From: Berberis thunbergii
Lineage: Eukaryota > Streptophyta > Magnoliopsida > Ranunculales > Berberidaceae
Direction of reading: 5' to 3'
Length of the DNA: 64,000 nt
Assembly: GCA_003290165.1 (NCBI GenBank)
Contig: QNQO01002072.1
Location: 31,690-95,689 of the forward strand
Each line of letters opens with the position of its first letter. Position 1 is the first letter of the stretch. Shown here piece after piece: positions 9,451 through 22,681 of the stretch. The notes below the pieces were generated by a model. That model saw nothing but the letters and a program-made list of their open reading frames with translations, ran no database searches and had not been told where the DNA came from. A program made the translations under genes and the position numbers.

Positions 9451-9952
9451 TTTTATAATATTATTTTAATTTTAAAAACGTGCTACACAAGTTTATTATA
9501 TATTATTTAAGGGGTTAAAATGTATAAACTTGTATTTGTTAAATTGAAATTATAATCGAAAATTTTATATTTTCTATACAAAAAGATACATTTAATGTTT
9601 ATTGAAATCATTGGACTGAAAATAGCATTTAATGTGTACGATATGGATGACTGTTGTTGATTCTCAAGACACCTGATGTCATTCCATAGAGACTCATTCG
9701 TCTTAGCAATCGAAGCTGCCAAGGTAGATGGATAAAACGTACACATTGTTTGTTTTTACATTTTTGACTGTCACATATTTGATCAAATGTTTCATAGAGA
9801 ATAGCAGATTGAGTGACCATGTGTTTTGAAACAACTGCCTGTTTCCATGGTCTTTCCTTGTTTTTGTTTGCCTATTGACCAAGGCCAAGCATTCATAATT
9901 CACTACAATAGTTGTGTTTGTAGGTGATCATTTCGCAGGTGGCAAGCCAGCC
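9451..9952. other. AT-rich interval and PIGP promoter/leader
   Basis: No coding sequence is supported here. A possible splice acceptor (TTTCGCAG) ends at 9939, shortly before the PIGP ATG. This suggests the leader contains an intron, as is common in plants. Confidence 0.5.
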
Positions 9953-12323
9953 ATGGCAGATCCTTCTCTTAATAGCCCAAGAAGAGTACTCAGTCTAACA
10001 AAGGAGAGAGCAACTGTTTCCTTTCCGGATCCAGATGATAAGGTTTCTGAATTTTCTCTATCTCAAAGCCATAAACCTTCAGAGGTTTATGGCTTTGTAG
10101 GCTCAATTTCTACTATCGTTGCCACAGGTAATTTCTTGTGTTCTACAATTTTGTTTTGTTTATGGCTTTGTAGGCTCAGTCTTACGGTGAAGTGCATGCT
10201 TCGTACCAAGTAATCAGCCTACCCTATAATTGTTGCTACCTACGATTTAGTCCTCTCTGCAAATGAAATTCAGCAAAAATAGCTTGAATAGCTCTGAAAC
10301 CAATGGCACATTAAGCAGTAATAAGGTCTCTGCATAAACTCGCTGACCTTTGTTTCAAACAAAACCTTTTGTGACTTTTTATTCGGAGAAAATCTTATTA
10401 AGAGAATTTATAATCATTTTGCTTTAGAAGGTCATTCAGAGCTGACCCTAACAATCCAACAGCCTATAATGCAATGTGCCTTGGCTATTTCCTTGTCTTG
10501 AATATTTGGTCCCGATGATTCAGATTGTAATGTACCTCCAAAATATCCCCGTGTTCGTCACTACTGCATCAAGAGCTTGCTTTTTATTCGCATGCGAAGT
10601 ATCATAATTGCATCCCCAATAAGCCCAATCTTGTGTTTCTATCCTATTTAAGCAACATCTTTTGTAATATGCTGCGTCTGTCTTGTTCACTATTACTTTG
10701 AAGTATCTGTTTCAATCTACCTCTAATTAAGAGCAATCTCGTAGCTAATTCAAATCTCATTCTGTTAACCCTCGATTTGAGCTGTTAATCATCACTGCAC
10801 TCCACAGCCAACTGATCTAGAATAACCGCCTCCGGGGAGCGTTTCCCAGTTAGTGCAATGGTTGCCCAGACCATCTTCTTCCTTATCCTTTCTAAATCTT
10901 GTTTCACCTCTTTGTAATCTAACATCAGTTCACACAATTGTTTCTTAGTACATGATTTTTCTTTTTATAGATGTCAGGAATTTGGTTTGGATGTTCTTCA
11001 CGCTTGCTGAATTGTGGTGTTTGAAAAATTCTCAAAAGCTGCACCTAACCTGTCACTAAGAGTACCAATCCTTGATCCTGACTACCTAGTCCCAATTTCC
11101 GATCTATCACCATAAGAATCAATTCTTGAATAATCTAGGAATCCGACCATACACAGGAGCATAACTCATACACTAACTTGATTACGAAGTAATAGAGTCC
11201 AACTGCATTTTCCATCACTCCAATTGGCATTCTATAGATAAATACAAATGTTTTTATTGAGTTACCCATATTGGACTTGTCTATAAGTTCTATACCTTAC
11301 ATTTTTCATCGCTCTCCCTAGTCAATAGAAATAATATGCTTGAAGTCGGATTTTGTTAAATGATGAAGAGATAAAGCAAACAAACCGATATATGATGAGT
11401 CTTGGTAAACATTGAATTGACTACATAATACTACTTGTAAACATTTACTGTATAAATGTATGTTACTTCTGCTCACAAAGTCTCGGTGGAGTCAGATAAA
11501 CTATGGCTAGATGCTAACATTAACTGAGAATTGATACTGTATTATTCAGGTTTAAAGATTTACCATGTACTTCCTCTCATGCTTAAGGAAATAGTTGTAG
11601 GTTAAGCGACCGTAGCCTTGAGGTCTATCTATGTTTGATTCTTTGTGGGAGATATCCATAACATCAGCTAAGTTTCTTGTAAGCAGTTCTATTCTTGATA
11701 TGGGCGTGCATCCCTGAGCCTTGGCTACATTCAATTGGAATCACTTACTATCCTAGCAGGTCAATAAGCTCTACTCATTTTTTCTAATTTTGAGGATGCT
11801 ACATTTATATCAACAATTCAAATGTTGTTATACTGAGGATGCTCAATGTAACAATACTCCTTCAATCTTTTTTTTTTCTTCCTTATGCTTGGATTTTTTA
11901 GCGAGCTTAATTTAAGCTTGACAAAACTGTGAACTGATGTTTACCCGTTTCAGGTATTGGGCATTGGCAGTGCCTACATATGCCATGGTTACTGTAGTAC
12001 TAACCGTGGTATTTTATATTGGCCTGAACTTCATGATTACTCCTCCTCCCACTCACTTCAACACGATGTTTGGTAAGCTGTTTACTTGCTTTCATGCCCA
12101 AAGTTTGGGATAAAGTGTATTGGAAAATGAAGTTTTATTACTATATCAAACACAAGTTTGTTGAGGAAATTGTGTTTACGCTTATTTTTGTTTTGCAGAT
12201 GAATATAGTAGAGAGCAATCCACAGTTGCAGCTTCATCAGAAGAAGATGAACAACCAATTGAGCCTATATCTGATATCGGGATCAACCAAGTGAATGATC
12301 TCATGTTTCACACTGCAAATTGA
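9953..12323 (+). CDS. PIGP: GPI-GlcNAc transferase subunit P (PIG-P), complete, four exons
   Basis: The coding exons are 9953-10127, 11687-11759, 11954-12072 and 12199-12323. All have GT..AG borders and the phases join to give 163 residues ending in TGA. The PIG-P domain is clear: KPSEVYGFVGSISTIVAT runs into a first membrane helix (about 46-66, ending LFLIWACIP). Then comes WLHSIGITYYPSRYWALAVP, a second membrane helix (about 90-110), the PPPT loop and an acidic tail with EEDEQPIEPISDIGINQVND. PIG-P is an ER membrane subunit of the complex that moves GlcNAc from UDP-GlcNAc to phosphatidylinositol, the first step of GPI-anchor synthesis. The ATG at 9953 is chosen because upstream in-frame codons lack an ATG. 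The first intron is about 1.56 kb. The gene converges on the minus-strand SUA gene. Confidence 0.93.
10159..10178 (+). repeat. 20-bp echo of PIGP exon 1 inside intron 1
   Basis: The 20 bases at 10159-10178 repeat exon 1 bases 10086-10105 exactly, 54 bp downstream. They lie in intron 1, after the donor at 10128. This looks like a small local duplication and carries no splice signal that I can see. Confidence 0.75.
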
Positions 12324-13783
12324 CCAGACTCGGAGGATGACTTTATGGTCAGTACTGATGTTCTTGAAAAGAAGTTTGAAACGCAATTTGCAGCTTCTTT
12401 TTATGAGAATGGGAAAATAACAATCAAACCTGTTTTCTCTGCTTGTTTGCTGATATATTATTTTCTTCTAATAACTTAGTGGGTTTGTTTGTTACATCTT
12501 CGGCAATGATGGTGATAGTTGCTTGGGATAGATTTCACTGGACTTTCTTCATGTGTGGTTTTCATAGTTATCATCACCATCGTTTGTTCTAATAACATTT
12601 TATGATGGAAAATTTATATATTTTGCTATTTTCTAGAGTTTTCTTGTTTTAATAATAGTATGCACGCTCGTTGCATGTGTTCTTTACAAGTTAGTAACTA
12701 TCCGAGACTAGATAAATATAAATGAAAACGTATAAAATTATACAAAGTGAGGACATAAGAGAGAGTGAAAGTGGGAGAAACTTTTAAAATTTTATTGATT
12801 TAGAAAACCTAAACCAAAGAAATATCTAAGGATCTAAGGGAGAGAGATGAGACTTGTGCAAATCTTGACAAGGAAGAATCTATGAAAGAGGAGGAGATTC
12901 ATGAGACCAAGTTAAGAAGAGTTGTTGAAGGAGGACATGAAGATCAGATGAAATTTGTTGTTGAAGGAGGAGGATTTGTTGAGGAAGATGAAGAACATTT
13001 GAAAGAGTTACATGCATAGTGTCCTTATTTTACAACAAAAAAACTTGCGAGTTCTCCAGGGTTACTAAAACCCCATTTTCCCCATTAACAAAAGCAAGAC
13101 ATTTCCTCTACTTTTTTTAGTTCACTAGTACCATTTTCTCTATCTTTGTCATCTCAAATGATCACCAATTATTGATATTTTGCTTTGGATTTGAGTACTT
13201 GTTTAATCTCATATTTCATGTCCTTGGATTCCAATTCAAGGGTTGTGCCAAAACTTGAATTACCTTGAGCTATTTAAAAACTAGTTATTTGTAGAATTAG
13301 TTCCTCATTAAATAGAAACGCTTGCATAAACAAATCTGATTTGGGTTCCATTTTCCATGAAAAATGGGCTGCCAAAGAAAGCCTGTGTTTCTAAGTCAGG
13401 GATTTTATTGATCACTTTAGTAGTGTGTCAGCACATTGATCCATATGTATATGACATTGGCCATATTGAAAGTCATTGATATTATATTCAATTTCAGGTT
13501 TGATGATTTACCATGTAGCCTGTAATAGATTAGGCTATAGCGGAAGAGAATTGATCAGTTAAATAACACAATAGTGAAACAAAATATAAAAATATAGACA
13601 AAATTGTGTTCCATTTGTTTGAAGACCATGGCTCGAATTAGTAAAAGCTTTTAAGGCAAGAGTAAGTCTAGACAAACAAGAGTCGACTCTGTAACAGATT
13701 CAAATGAAATGACCCTAACTAAATACAATTTTAAAATGTAAACTCGTCTGGACGCCAATGGAGTCCTTACAGTGTTACTCTGC
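12324..13783. other. Intergenic region between the 3' ends of PIGP and SUA
   Basis: The two genes converge, so this interval should hold both 3' UTRs. A small acidic open frame at 12882-13019 (45 residues, plus strand, starting MKEEEIHETKL) contains two copies of GTTGTTGAAGGAGGA. I do not recognise it, and its low-complexity character argues against a real gene. No other coding signal is seen. Confidence 0.5.
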
Positions 13784-16700
13784 CTAAGACATATCTCTGA
13801 ATCTAGCAAGGGCCTTCTTCTGTACAAGGATCCTGTAACTATCTCCTGCCTGTACTTCCAAGCTAGGGTCAACTTTCCGCTGCTGACTACCAAGTCCTGC
13901 CCTGTCACCGGCGGCTTGTGCTTGGACCGGCTCGACAATGCCACTGCCATCTTTCCCTAATCCCTGAACACCAAAAGCAATCAAACATATGACAATTGGG
14001 GTTACGATGCAACTGCAATCTTGTTGCAATCTAAATCACATCTTAAAAGAAAACAACAAACATAACTCCAAATATAATTTAAAACTTGTACAGCAGTGAC
14101 TTAACACAACCCCTATGACCGTTGGAAATATTGTGGTAACATAGAAGTTTATCATAACCTCTATGAACATTTGGGAATTATTGTATAAAGATTTAAATAC
14201 CAAATGTTAATCCCATATGCGCAGGGCTGAAAGTTCTTAATACCTCTCCTAAGATCAAAGGCACCAACCAACCTCTTATGTTTTGGTAGCCATCTCAATA
14301 CAGTTCAACACTGTCCAGTTTCAATTAAAAGTGTCTAACCTTTTTTATGCCAATAAGAACAATAAGCAATACACCTAGCACCTAACTGTTATAAATTATC
14401 AACTTCAACTTTCTGATTAGAAAATTTTGTAGCTTGCAACAGAGGTGCTCGTGATATACAGCGTTTCAGTAGTATATAATACCCAGATACGTTGATCGCC
14501 CACATATGTAATTTTAATATGATTTAGAATTATCAGTACGACATTAACCAATTCTTCTAGTTTCATTATCATAATTGATCAACTCTGAAAAGGATTTAAT
14601 GCAATAGAGGGAAACATACCAAGCCTTCTTGCCAACCCATGTTGCGAAGCATACGGTTGCCCACGTTGCTCTCATCAATGGCTCTGTCCGCTGAGATTAC
14701 TTCATAGCTCTGAATAGGATTATTAACATCTGCCCCTCGTCCGCCTCCAATCCCAGGGGGAAGGGGCATCGCCCCAATATCTGACAATGAACCCTTTCTT
14801 GATGGCAAATCTCGATCTTGACAAAGCAAGCATGGTAAACACAAAAGGTCCCATAACATTAATATAAATCTTGAGATAAATCAAGCAATGAATCTCTGCA
14901 CTCAGCCAACAGACATTTTTATCCAGCAACTGAATATTAACACCTAGGTCTATACACACCGATAATGGTTCCCTCAATCTTCAAACATTTGCCATTTTCA
15001 GGAGTTCAGTTTGTTAGGGAGTTTAGTACCCATTCACTGAATGGAAGGACAACAAGACATGGTAACAGTCGCTACAAAATAAATTGTGAAGCGCGCTTAC
15101 TTGAGTCCCCAAGCTCAGATAAATCTTCTCCAAAAGAGGATGATGTTCCATATAAGCTCCTCCTTTCCGCTGCACGATCCCTGTATGTCGTTTGTGGTTG
15201 TTCCTTTTGAGAAGAAACTTGATGAAGTGGCATTTCAGAAAACCTCCTCTTACCACTCCCAGCAGCCACAGGTGGTGTATAAAAACCGAGAGCAGATGCA
15301 TCAGTTCTGAAAGGAGTTCCAACAGGTCGTGACTCTAGATTTGCTGATGGTGCTGATGGTGTCAGCGCAGAATTCGTGAGAACAGCCGAAGAATTTCCAC
15401 CTGACAAACCTGAATAAACTGTATCTGATTTCACTATCCCCTTCCCAGATCCTCTAATCACACCCTTGATTGTGGCCCCTATACTGTTACTGACTGACCT
15501 TGATCCAACCTGAGAGTCGACAGAAACAGCTTGACCAGCAACTGGTGTAGTAGCGGTGCTAACAGATCCACGAACTACAGCAGTTGTTGTGAGACTAATG
15601 CTGGTTGCAGCATTTTCCCTTGCATTCACACCATCTGTTTTGAACTTTTTAGCAGATGGTCCAGTTGCATTGACCCTGTCATCTGTAGAAGCAGAAGGAT
15701 GATCATCAAGAACCAAACGAGCTGCCTGGCCTTCATGATTTCGCTGCTTCCACGTAGTTAACACATTACTTATCTTCTTCTTGCTAGCAAGAAGGCTGCT
15801 CTTTGATGCGAGCCTTATCTCTTTCATTTTCTCTTTTCTTTCTTCTCTGCAGCTAACGCTGCATTTGCAGCAGCCTGGATAGCATCTGGCAATGATGCAG
15901 CCTTCTCATTTGATGATATGGTAGCAGCAGGTGCAGATATTACTATTTTCCTGTTACCAGATCCATCAGATGTCTTGGAAGATTCATTTGTCGGCTTCAT
16001 CAATGTTTTATCGCTTTGATCGCCACATGGTACGTATTGCTGACTTTGTTGATCATAAGAATACCACATGCCATTGTTACCATCATAATAAAGACCTGCA
16101 TTATGTACCCATAGCTTAATAAATAATTGAAAAAATAGAATTTTTTTGTTTCAAATCAACTTGGACTGATCGTGTACCCTGACGACTATTACTGCAATAA
16201 ATTGCTCAAAATACCTATAAAGTAAGAAAAACACACAAGTCATCCTAGTAAAAAGCTTCCTTTCTTCATTCAACTCATCATGCACTGGGAATTCAATTCC
16301 CAGAGGAACATGTACATTTGCACACCGGGCTGATCGCATCTTCTAGATTTTTAAATAACATCAAACTTGCATTCCTTGTAAAAACCATCTGATGGTTTCA
16401 TTGTTGTCACAAAGTAGATGCAAAGTGTCTAGAGGTTTACAATGGCTCTATCATCCTCCTTGAATTTCAAACGCAACGGAAGAAAACGCAACGGAAGAAG
16501 GTGCAGAAAACTTTAAGGGTGTGTTTGGTTGTATGGAATCCTATGCCATGTGAATTTATGAGGGGACCCCTACATTTTAGGCTAAATTGATATATCACTC
16601 CACATCTACCATTTGACCACAAAATAATTTGTGATCAATGGAGGGAATGGAAGTCCCATGAACATGAGAATCCCACTCCTTGGTCCCCCAAGGCATGTGA

Positions 16701-19700
16701 TTCTCATGTTCATAGGACTTCCATTCCCACCATTGATTACAAAATCAAATGGTGGATGTGGAGTGATACATCAATTTAGCCTAAAATGTAGAGGTCCCCT
16801 CATGGATTCCCATGACATAGGATTCCATGCAACCAAACACAACCTAAGTTAAAACACATCCAGATGAGGTTGGGGGTTTTGTTATGCAAAATTTGAAAAA
16901 ACTAACGTTAAACAAAAACAAAAAGCAATATATACCAAGTGAATGAAGCTAATAAAACAAAAAACCTAGCACTGGCTTTTTGGAATAACTTAAGTCTAGG
17001 GTTTCTCATTCTCGTGATCAAAGACTCTACCTGTATTCCCATCATAGTAGAATCCAGAAGCAGCATCATAATAATAACCAGATGCTTCATCCCATACAAA
17101 CCCGGACTGGGGAGCCAAACCATCTTTTTGTACTCCACTTCCTTGCTCCAGCCCTCCACCATATTGTTTCTCATCAGGATTATATTCTTTTGGCGCCCAT
17201 CCAACAGCATCATACTAGAAGACAGAAAGAAAAAAAACGAAATTTAGAGCCTATTTGTTAGAAACATTGAAACTGAAGTCTTATACTGAAATCTGATGCT
17301 GAAGGCTTATACTGAATGGCAATAGTGAAAAGAAACCCTGAATGTTGAATATCAAGACTACAGAAAAATTGTTTGTCATACTTATTTTATTGATAGATAA
17401 AGTTAAATTAAACTTTTTAACATGGTAATGATGTCAAGGATAACAATACTAGACGAAAATAGGAGCTTTGAAACACTTACAGCTTAGACATAAGTGAGAA
17501 AGTTTTGCTTTTCTTTAAACACTTAATTTGGCACTAAAAACTGGTTCAATTCAGTTTAACAAACACCGCTTCATTGAAAAAACACTGAATTTTCCAGAAT
17601 TAAGATAAAATAAGTGTTTATCAAACAGGCTCTTAGAGAGTATGCGATCAATCTTTTCATTCATGCATAAGTATGAAACAGTAGGGAACAGCTTTGAAAA
17701 GGATAAATTTCATCACATTATCAGTCAGCCTATTTATAATGGCCTAGCCAGAGGTTCCATAGCTGTATCATCCATTCTAGCACAAATATCAACATCACGC
17801 AGATAAGTGTAAACTGCAGAAGTAGAAACACTAATAGAAGTATACAAATCAGTTAGATGGAGAAATTGGTTGTCAGCGTGTCAACAGAAAGCATATGGTC
17901 ATGAAAATTTAATATAAGTAAAAAACCTGTTGAGCAAATGTTGCAGCTTCAATTGCAGCAGCAGCAGCAAGACTGCTTGAACCCCCTGAACTTGGACCAT
18001 GGATACTTTTTGCATATGCCACGCGCAAAATTTGACCATTCTTTTCAAGAGTTGTTCCATTGGTTGCTTCTAGAGTTTTTGTAGCATCTTCAACCTAGAT
18101 GCCATGATGACATTATTACATAACAGAAAAGGTAAAATAAAAATCTCAAATGAGTAAAAAAGCTCACGAGAAGCAGCCTACCGAATGGTAATGGACAAAT
18201 CCAAATCCCCTAGAAACATGCGTAAATTTGTCTCTGATCAGACGAAGATCCTGTAGAGAAGGAATAGTTGATGCCTTTGGATATAAGAAACATGAACATG
18301 TTCGTTCAACCAAATAGTTAACTTTCAGTACCTTGATTGGGGCATGTTTAGAAAACTCATAACGAAGCATTTCTTCATCCGCATTGTCATCCAACCCACG
18401 GACAACTAACACATGAGTAGGACCTAATACTGTAACATTGTCAGTTATTTTGTTGAGTCTGACAAGTATAGTGCATGCCAGTTGGAAACAGTAACCAAAA
18501 CCCTACCTGACTCTGACCCTTTCCTTCCTAAGGATGAAGGATTACTAGATGCTACATCTGCTGCCGGGGCATCATCACCTCTTGCCTCATTACACTAATT
18601 ATAAGAAGAAAAAAGTTAGCATCATCAAAAATAGTAGAATGGAAGTGTTAGAAGAATTTCATCAGCAACCAGCAGATATGGAGAAAATTTTAAGCTAAAC
18701 TTAGAACACTCGGATACTCATATTGGGGTTCTTTTGCATCACAGAATAAACCGCAAAAAACCTCCTACAAGAATATAAACAGACCTGGAAACAAGATGTC
18801 CGCCGAGCAAAATTAACACAACCGCATATTGTACACATCCAATCAGAAGATGGTCCACTGCTTCTACTTGATTTCACTGCATTATCCTGCCCGAATGGAG
18901 GTGCACCAGCACCATCAGTTGGCTTGCTACTGCGTCACAAACAGATGTCAGCCATAAAGAGAAGGTTCTCAGTGAAACCGATACTCACCAAAACATATTG
19001 ATCATTTAAGCAGTCTAACTGCATTTAAGTTTCATGGAACACATAGGCGACGTTGCCAGGAGTTGACTTGCCACAAGATCTTTGAGCTACTTCAAGAACA
19101 AACAGAGTGGAGATAATAATCACCCTTAAGGTCTTAGCTAGTGGTAGGAGAAGAGAAGGATAAAATGTATGTACCAAAATACAGTGGATAGAACTTCATT
19201 GGTAGATGTAATTGCTTGTATTTGGACTTGGGACTCCCATATGCCTAATTTCAAATGGGTGGGTTTTGAAGAAATGGTATGGGTGAACCTTATGGTCCTC
19301 ATTTAGCTCGTTGGAGACATTTTGCATAGTTGTATACATTTCATGGAATACATTTTTACCCTTTCTAAGAATAATAAATTAAATTTAGTTCAATTAATAT
19401 AAATTAATTAATTAAATAAGAGGTACATCGCAAAGACCCTGTGAAACTGTCAATGCCCAAGAAAAATGAATTTGCAAGGAGATGAGTTACCTTGTTCATA
19501 GGTAAATTAAGATATGAGGGGTCAACAAAAACAAATAAGATTGACATGTATAAGGATTAAGGAAACCAGTAAACCCTAGATCAAGAATTCAACATATTTG
19601 TATCCCGTGAAAAGTGGCCATAGGAGCTACCAAAATTTTCTCAAAATGAAGAAATTATATATCATACGAACTCAGGGATTACTTTTCTTAGACCAAAAAA

Positions 19701-22026
19701 CTTGATTCACTTGTATCATGATACATATATGATAAGGTGAACAATGTACCCACTTAAACCAACCACAAATACAAATAAAGTACATGAAAGATGGTGTAAT
19801 TGAGAGAAGAGTTTGGGCACAGGATTCTGTTAAAACGACTGGCACATGTAATGCTGGTCCGCCAAACGAAATCAAAGAGTACGGATGGTAAAGTGTTGGA
19901 CCATCTAGCATGTAAAAGTTTGGAACTTTCAATTCGCACAAAGAACCCAAAGGACTTTTCGTATATTATACTCCATCTCTTAGTAACAGTGGAAGTGTTC
20001 CCTTATTTTTGTAACTTGGTTCATTTTATAAAAAATGAAAAACAGATTGAACCAAATTACAACATGGGTATGATACGATATATCTTGTTTTAATTCAAAT
20101 TCATATACCTGTACACAAAAATAGCTTCCTGCCATCCACAACAAGACCATCTTCTCCAATTCCATCAATCATTGAACGCGCTGCTCCCTGTTTCATACAA
20201 ATTAGCTTTCTGATGTCCAAAAGATGCAATAAGCAAAAGCAGGACATGATTACTTGGAGAGATACCACAGAAGGAAAATCAATGAAGGCAAATCCACGAG
20301 AGAGGCCGGAACTTCGTTCTTTTATTACACGCACATGACGAAGGGGTCCCCATTCAGCCTACATAATACCAACAAATCAGACACCAAATGACATACAAAC
20401 ATAAAGCAATGCTTACAAACATTTTAACACAACAATGAAACTACATAAAATGAAAATAAACCAACTGTACAAATTCAATCTCTAACATGTGGTTCAAGTA
20501 GAAACATACAAGAATCTGATATAGATCTTCCTCAGTAGTCTTTTGTGATAGTCCCTTGACAACAACTGTAGCTGATGGCACCTACAAGCAAAACAGTTGA
20601 TTTCATATATCGCTTGATGGTTCAATAATTTAGGATTGAATATGAGCGTGAATAAAACATACCACTAAATGTTCATAACTTCGCTTATCATCACGGTCCC
20701 TTCGTTTGTCACTTCTCTCATGTCGACTATCTTCATAGCTTTCCTCTCGATGACTTCGACCACGGCTGCGACTTCTTGGAGACCTTGATCTCAATCGATC
20801 ATCACGACCTCGGGACCAAGATCGTTCACGTCTTCTATGTGGACTTAGATCTCTATCACGACCGAGGCTTCGCTTATCGTGTTCACGAGATTCGCGCCTT
20901 TTCCAACTAGTGTCTCTTCTACTACCTTTATCATAATCAGAATCATAACTAGACCGACTATAATCCTTTTCACGACTGTGCTCCCTGCTTTGTTGAGAAA
21001 GGCGATGTCTATAGTCATAATCATCAACTGGGTAACCATCACGGTCACGTCCACTAAACCTTACAGGCTTGTCAAGATCATGATCACGATATCCATCAAC
21101 ATCACGATAGTTATCCCGAAACTCATCTTCCTGAAATGCATCAATCTCACGACACTTTTCAGCTCCACGAAATCCATCAATATCATGATAGGCGTCAATG
21201 TATGACTTCTCATGGCGTCGAGGCTCAATAGCAAGCACATAATCTTCATCAAAACCTCTCCTTCTTGGTTGAGGCCAAGCACCAACAGATGATGGAGGAG
21301 GATAGCTGTCCCTCTCAAGTATTTCTCGATGGAAAGAACTCCTTGGGTAAATATTGTCCCTAGGAAATCCCTCATAGATGAACCTTCGACTATTATATGA
21401 ACCACCAACACTGCCAAAAGCATATGAAACAAAAAGGATACAATCATTGTGAAACCAAATTATACAGAAAATTGACTTGAAAACTTGAAGCTGAAATTAA
21501 ATGCCAGTTCACACATAAAGATGAGTCCAATAACATTCACAAATAAAGATGAGTCCAATAACCTCATATACATAAAAGGAGATATTAGCATGATCATGTT
21601 ATAATTGAAAATGACACAAATTTGATCATGTACTTGTTCACATCAACTGGAAAAATATCCATTAAAAATACCACTTGTTCACATCAACTGGAAAAATATT
21701 TATTAAAAATACCACGGTTAAGGAAAGCACAACTTACCGGAAGTTTGGCTCATGTAATGCACCATATCCCTCCAAAGCCTGTGCATTCAAGAGAATAAGT
21801 GAAGTCAGCAACTAATAATCAAGGTAAGGGATAGTCAAATCCATTGCATATCCTCCCTGGCCCATAGCAATCTCATTTTTCTTTTAGTTTGAGATGCAAA
21901 AAATGAAGGACAGTCACATGAGCACTAATTTCGTGTATATCATCCCGATTAGGTGATTAAGGAAGAAACCGCATTTACGCTGTTATTATCCCATCCTTGC
22001 TGAAGCACATAGCGTCCTGGATCCAT
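13784..22026 (-). CDS. SUA: SUA/RBM5-like splicing regulator (RRM-ZnF-RRM-OCRE-G-patch), one apparent frameshift
   Basis: The coding exons, from the ATG at 22026, are 22026-21979, 21778-21738, 21410-20663, 20581-20510, 20358-20266, 20187-about 20117, 18929-18785, 18594-18507, 18429-18332, 18250-18182, 18094-17927, 17214-17031, 16095-15101, 14816-14620 and 13963-13784. They encode about 1,065 residues if one base is restored near 15832. The domains are: an Arg/Ser/Asp-rich N region (to about 279); RRM1 (about 281-360, with RGFAFIDF); a RanBP2 zinc finger (DWMCTICGCVNFARRTSC); RRM2 (about 440-525, with RGFGFVHY); an OCRE repeat of aromatic YYYD/FYYDG blocks (about 570-630); a Lys/Ala helix; and a G-patch (GNRMLRNMGWQEGLGLGKDGSG) near the C terminus. 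The Arabidopsis homologue SUA is a nuclear factor that controls alternative splicing, including that of ABI3. Exon 6's 3' border is the least certain. Confidence 0.93.
15826..15840 (-). other. Apparent one-base deletion in the SUA coding exon
   Basis: Upstream the frame reads ALAAEKKEKRK and then hits TGA. The adjacent frame reads MKEIRLASKSS and continues to the end of the exon. Restoring one G (AAGAG to AAGGAG, near 15832) gives a continuous EKKEKEK-type helix, as expected for this family. The exon length (995 nt) also leaves the phase needed by exon 14 only if one base is added. The run is purine-rich and error-prone, so a consensus error is quite possible. Confidence 0.8.
16517..16844. 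mobile_element. Tourist-like MITE in a SUA intron
   Basis: The 328-bp element begins GGGTGTGTTTGGTT and ends with its near-exact inverted complement. It is flanked by TAA at 16514-16516 and 16845-16847. Three-base TAA/TTA target duplications with GGGTGTGTTTGG-type ends are diagnostic of PIF/Harbinger (Tourist) MITEs. The two halves are inverted copies over most of their length. It lies in the intron between the two OCRE-coding exons. Confidence 0.92.
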
Positions 22027-22105
22027 TTTGTGCAAGCCTCACCAGATACACTGCGAGGCTCTTGATCTTTCAAAAGTTTTGTAGCACGCTGTTGAGAAAG
22101 CTTTC
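22027..22105 (-). other. SUA 5' UTR, second exon part
   Basis: On the minus strand a TTACAG acceptor precedes 22105, followed by 79 noncoding bases running to the ATG at 22026. The intron upstream of it begins at the GTGAGT donor at 23463. It holds the nested Tourist-like insertions. Confidence 0.65.
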
Positions 22106-22681
22106 CTGTAATGGATGCACACACAGATACGGTTATGCTAACTTGAATGAAGACCAGTACTCACATCTCATGACCCCGCCATACTTTTTACTGGAATTCT
22201 CACAAATCAAATCCTCCCACAGATATCCATTTTTGTGCTCTCACATTACATAACACAGCAACTTGACATTCAAACAATCATTACAATAAAAAGGTAGTCC
22301 AACTAGCATATTTATGTCAAAACGTGAATTGTTGAAGGATTGACTTCAGGGCTCAACATAGACATGGGCTCTGCTACAAAATCAGCAACGCAGCCGAGGG
22401 TCAAGCTGTTGAGTCAAATATAACTAGATACAGGGGAGACCCATGGGAATCGAACTAGTTAAATGCCAGTAACTATTCAGATACAAACTTACTTGACAGT
22501 CACCCACCACTGTGTACTTCCGAGTTTCCCAGCGAAATCTTTAAAACATTGCAATCCGTTCGTAGTATTATTTAAAAGGTTTTGACTTTCAGACAAATAC
22601 CTTAGTGCATCAAATTGGATCACTTACAAATTTGAGTAATGTATACTTGATAATGTAAGATGAACATACAGGAGCTGAACA

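Noticed and set aside
15086..15761. Plus-strand frames opposite SUA exon 13
   Set aside because: Antisense shadows of a coding exon; no ATG-led family match.
20879..21205. Plus-strand frame opposite the SUA Arg/Ser/Asp-rich exon
   Set aside because: An Ile/Thr-rich antisense shadow of an RS-type coding region.
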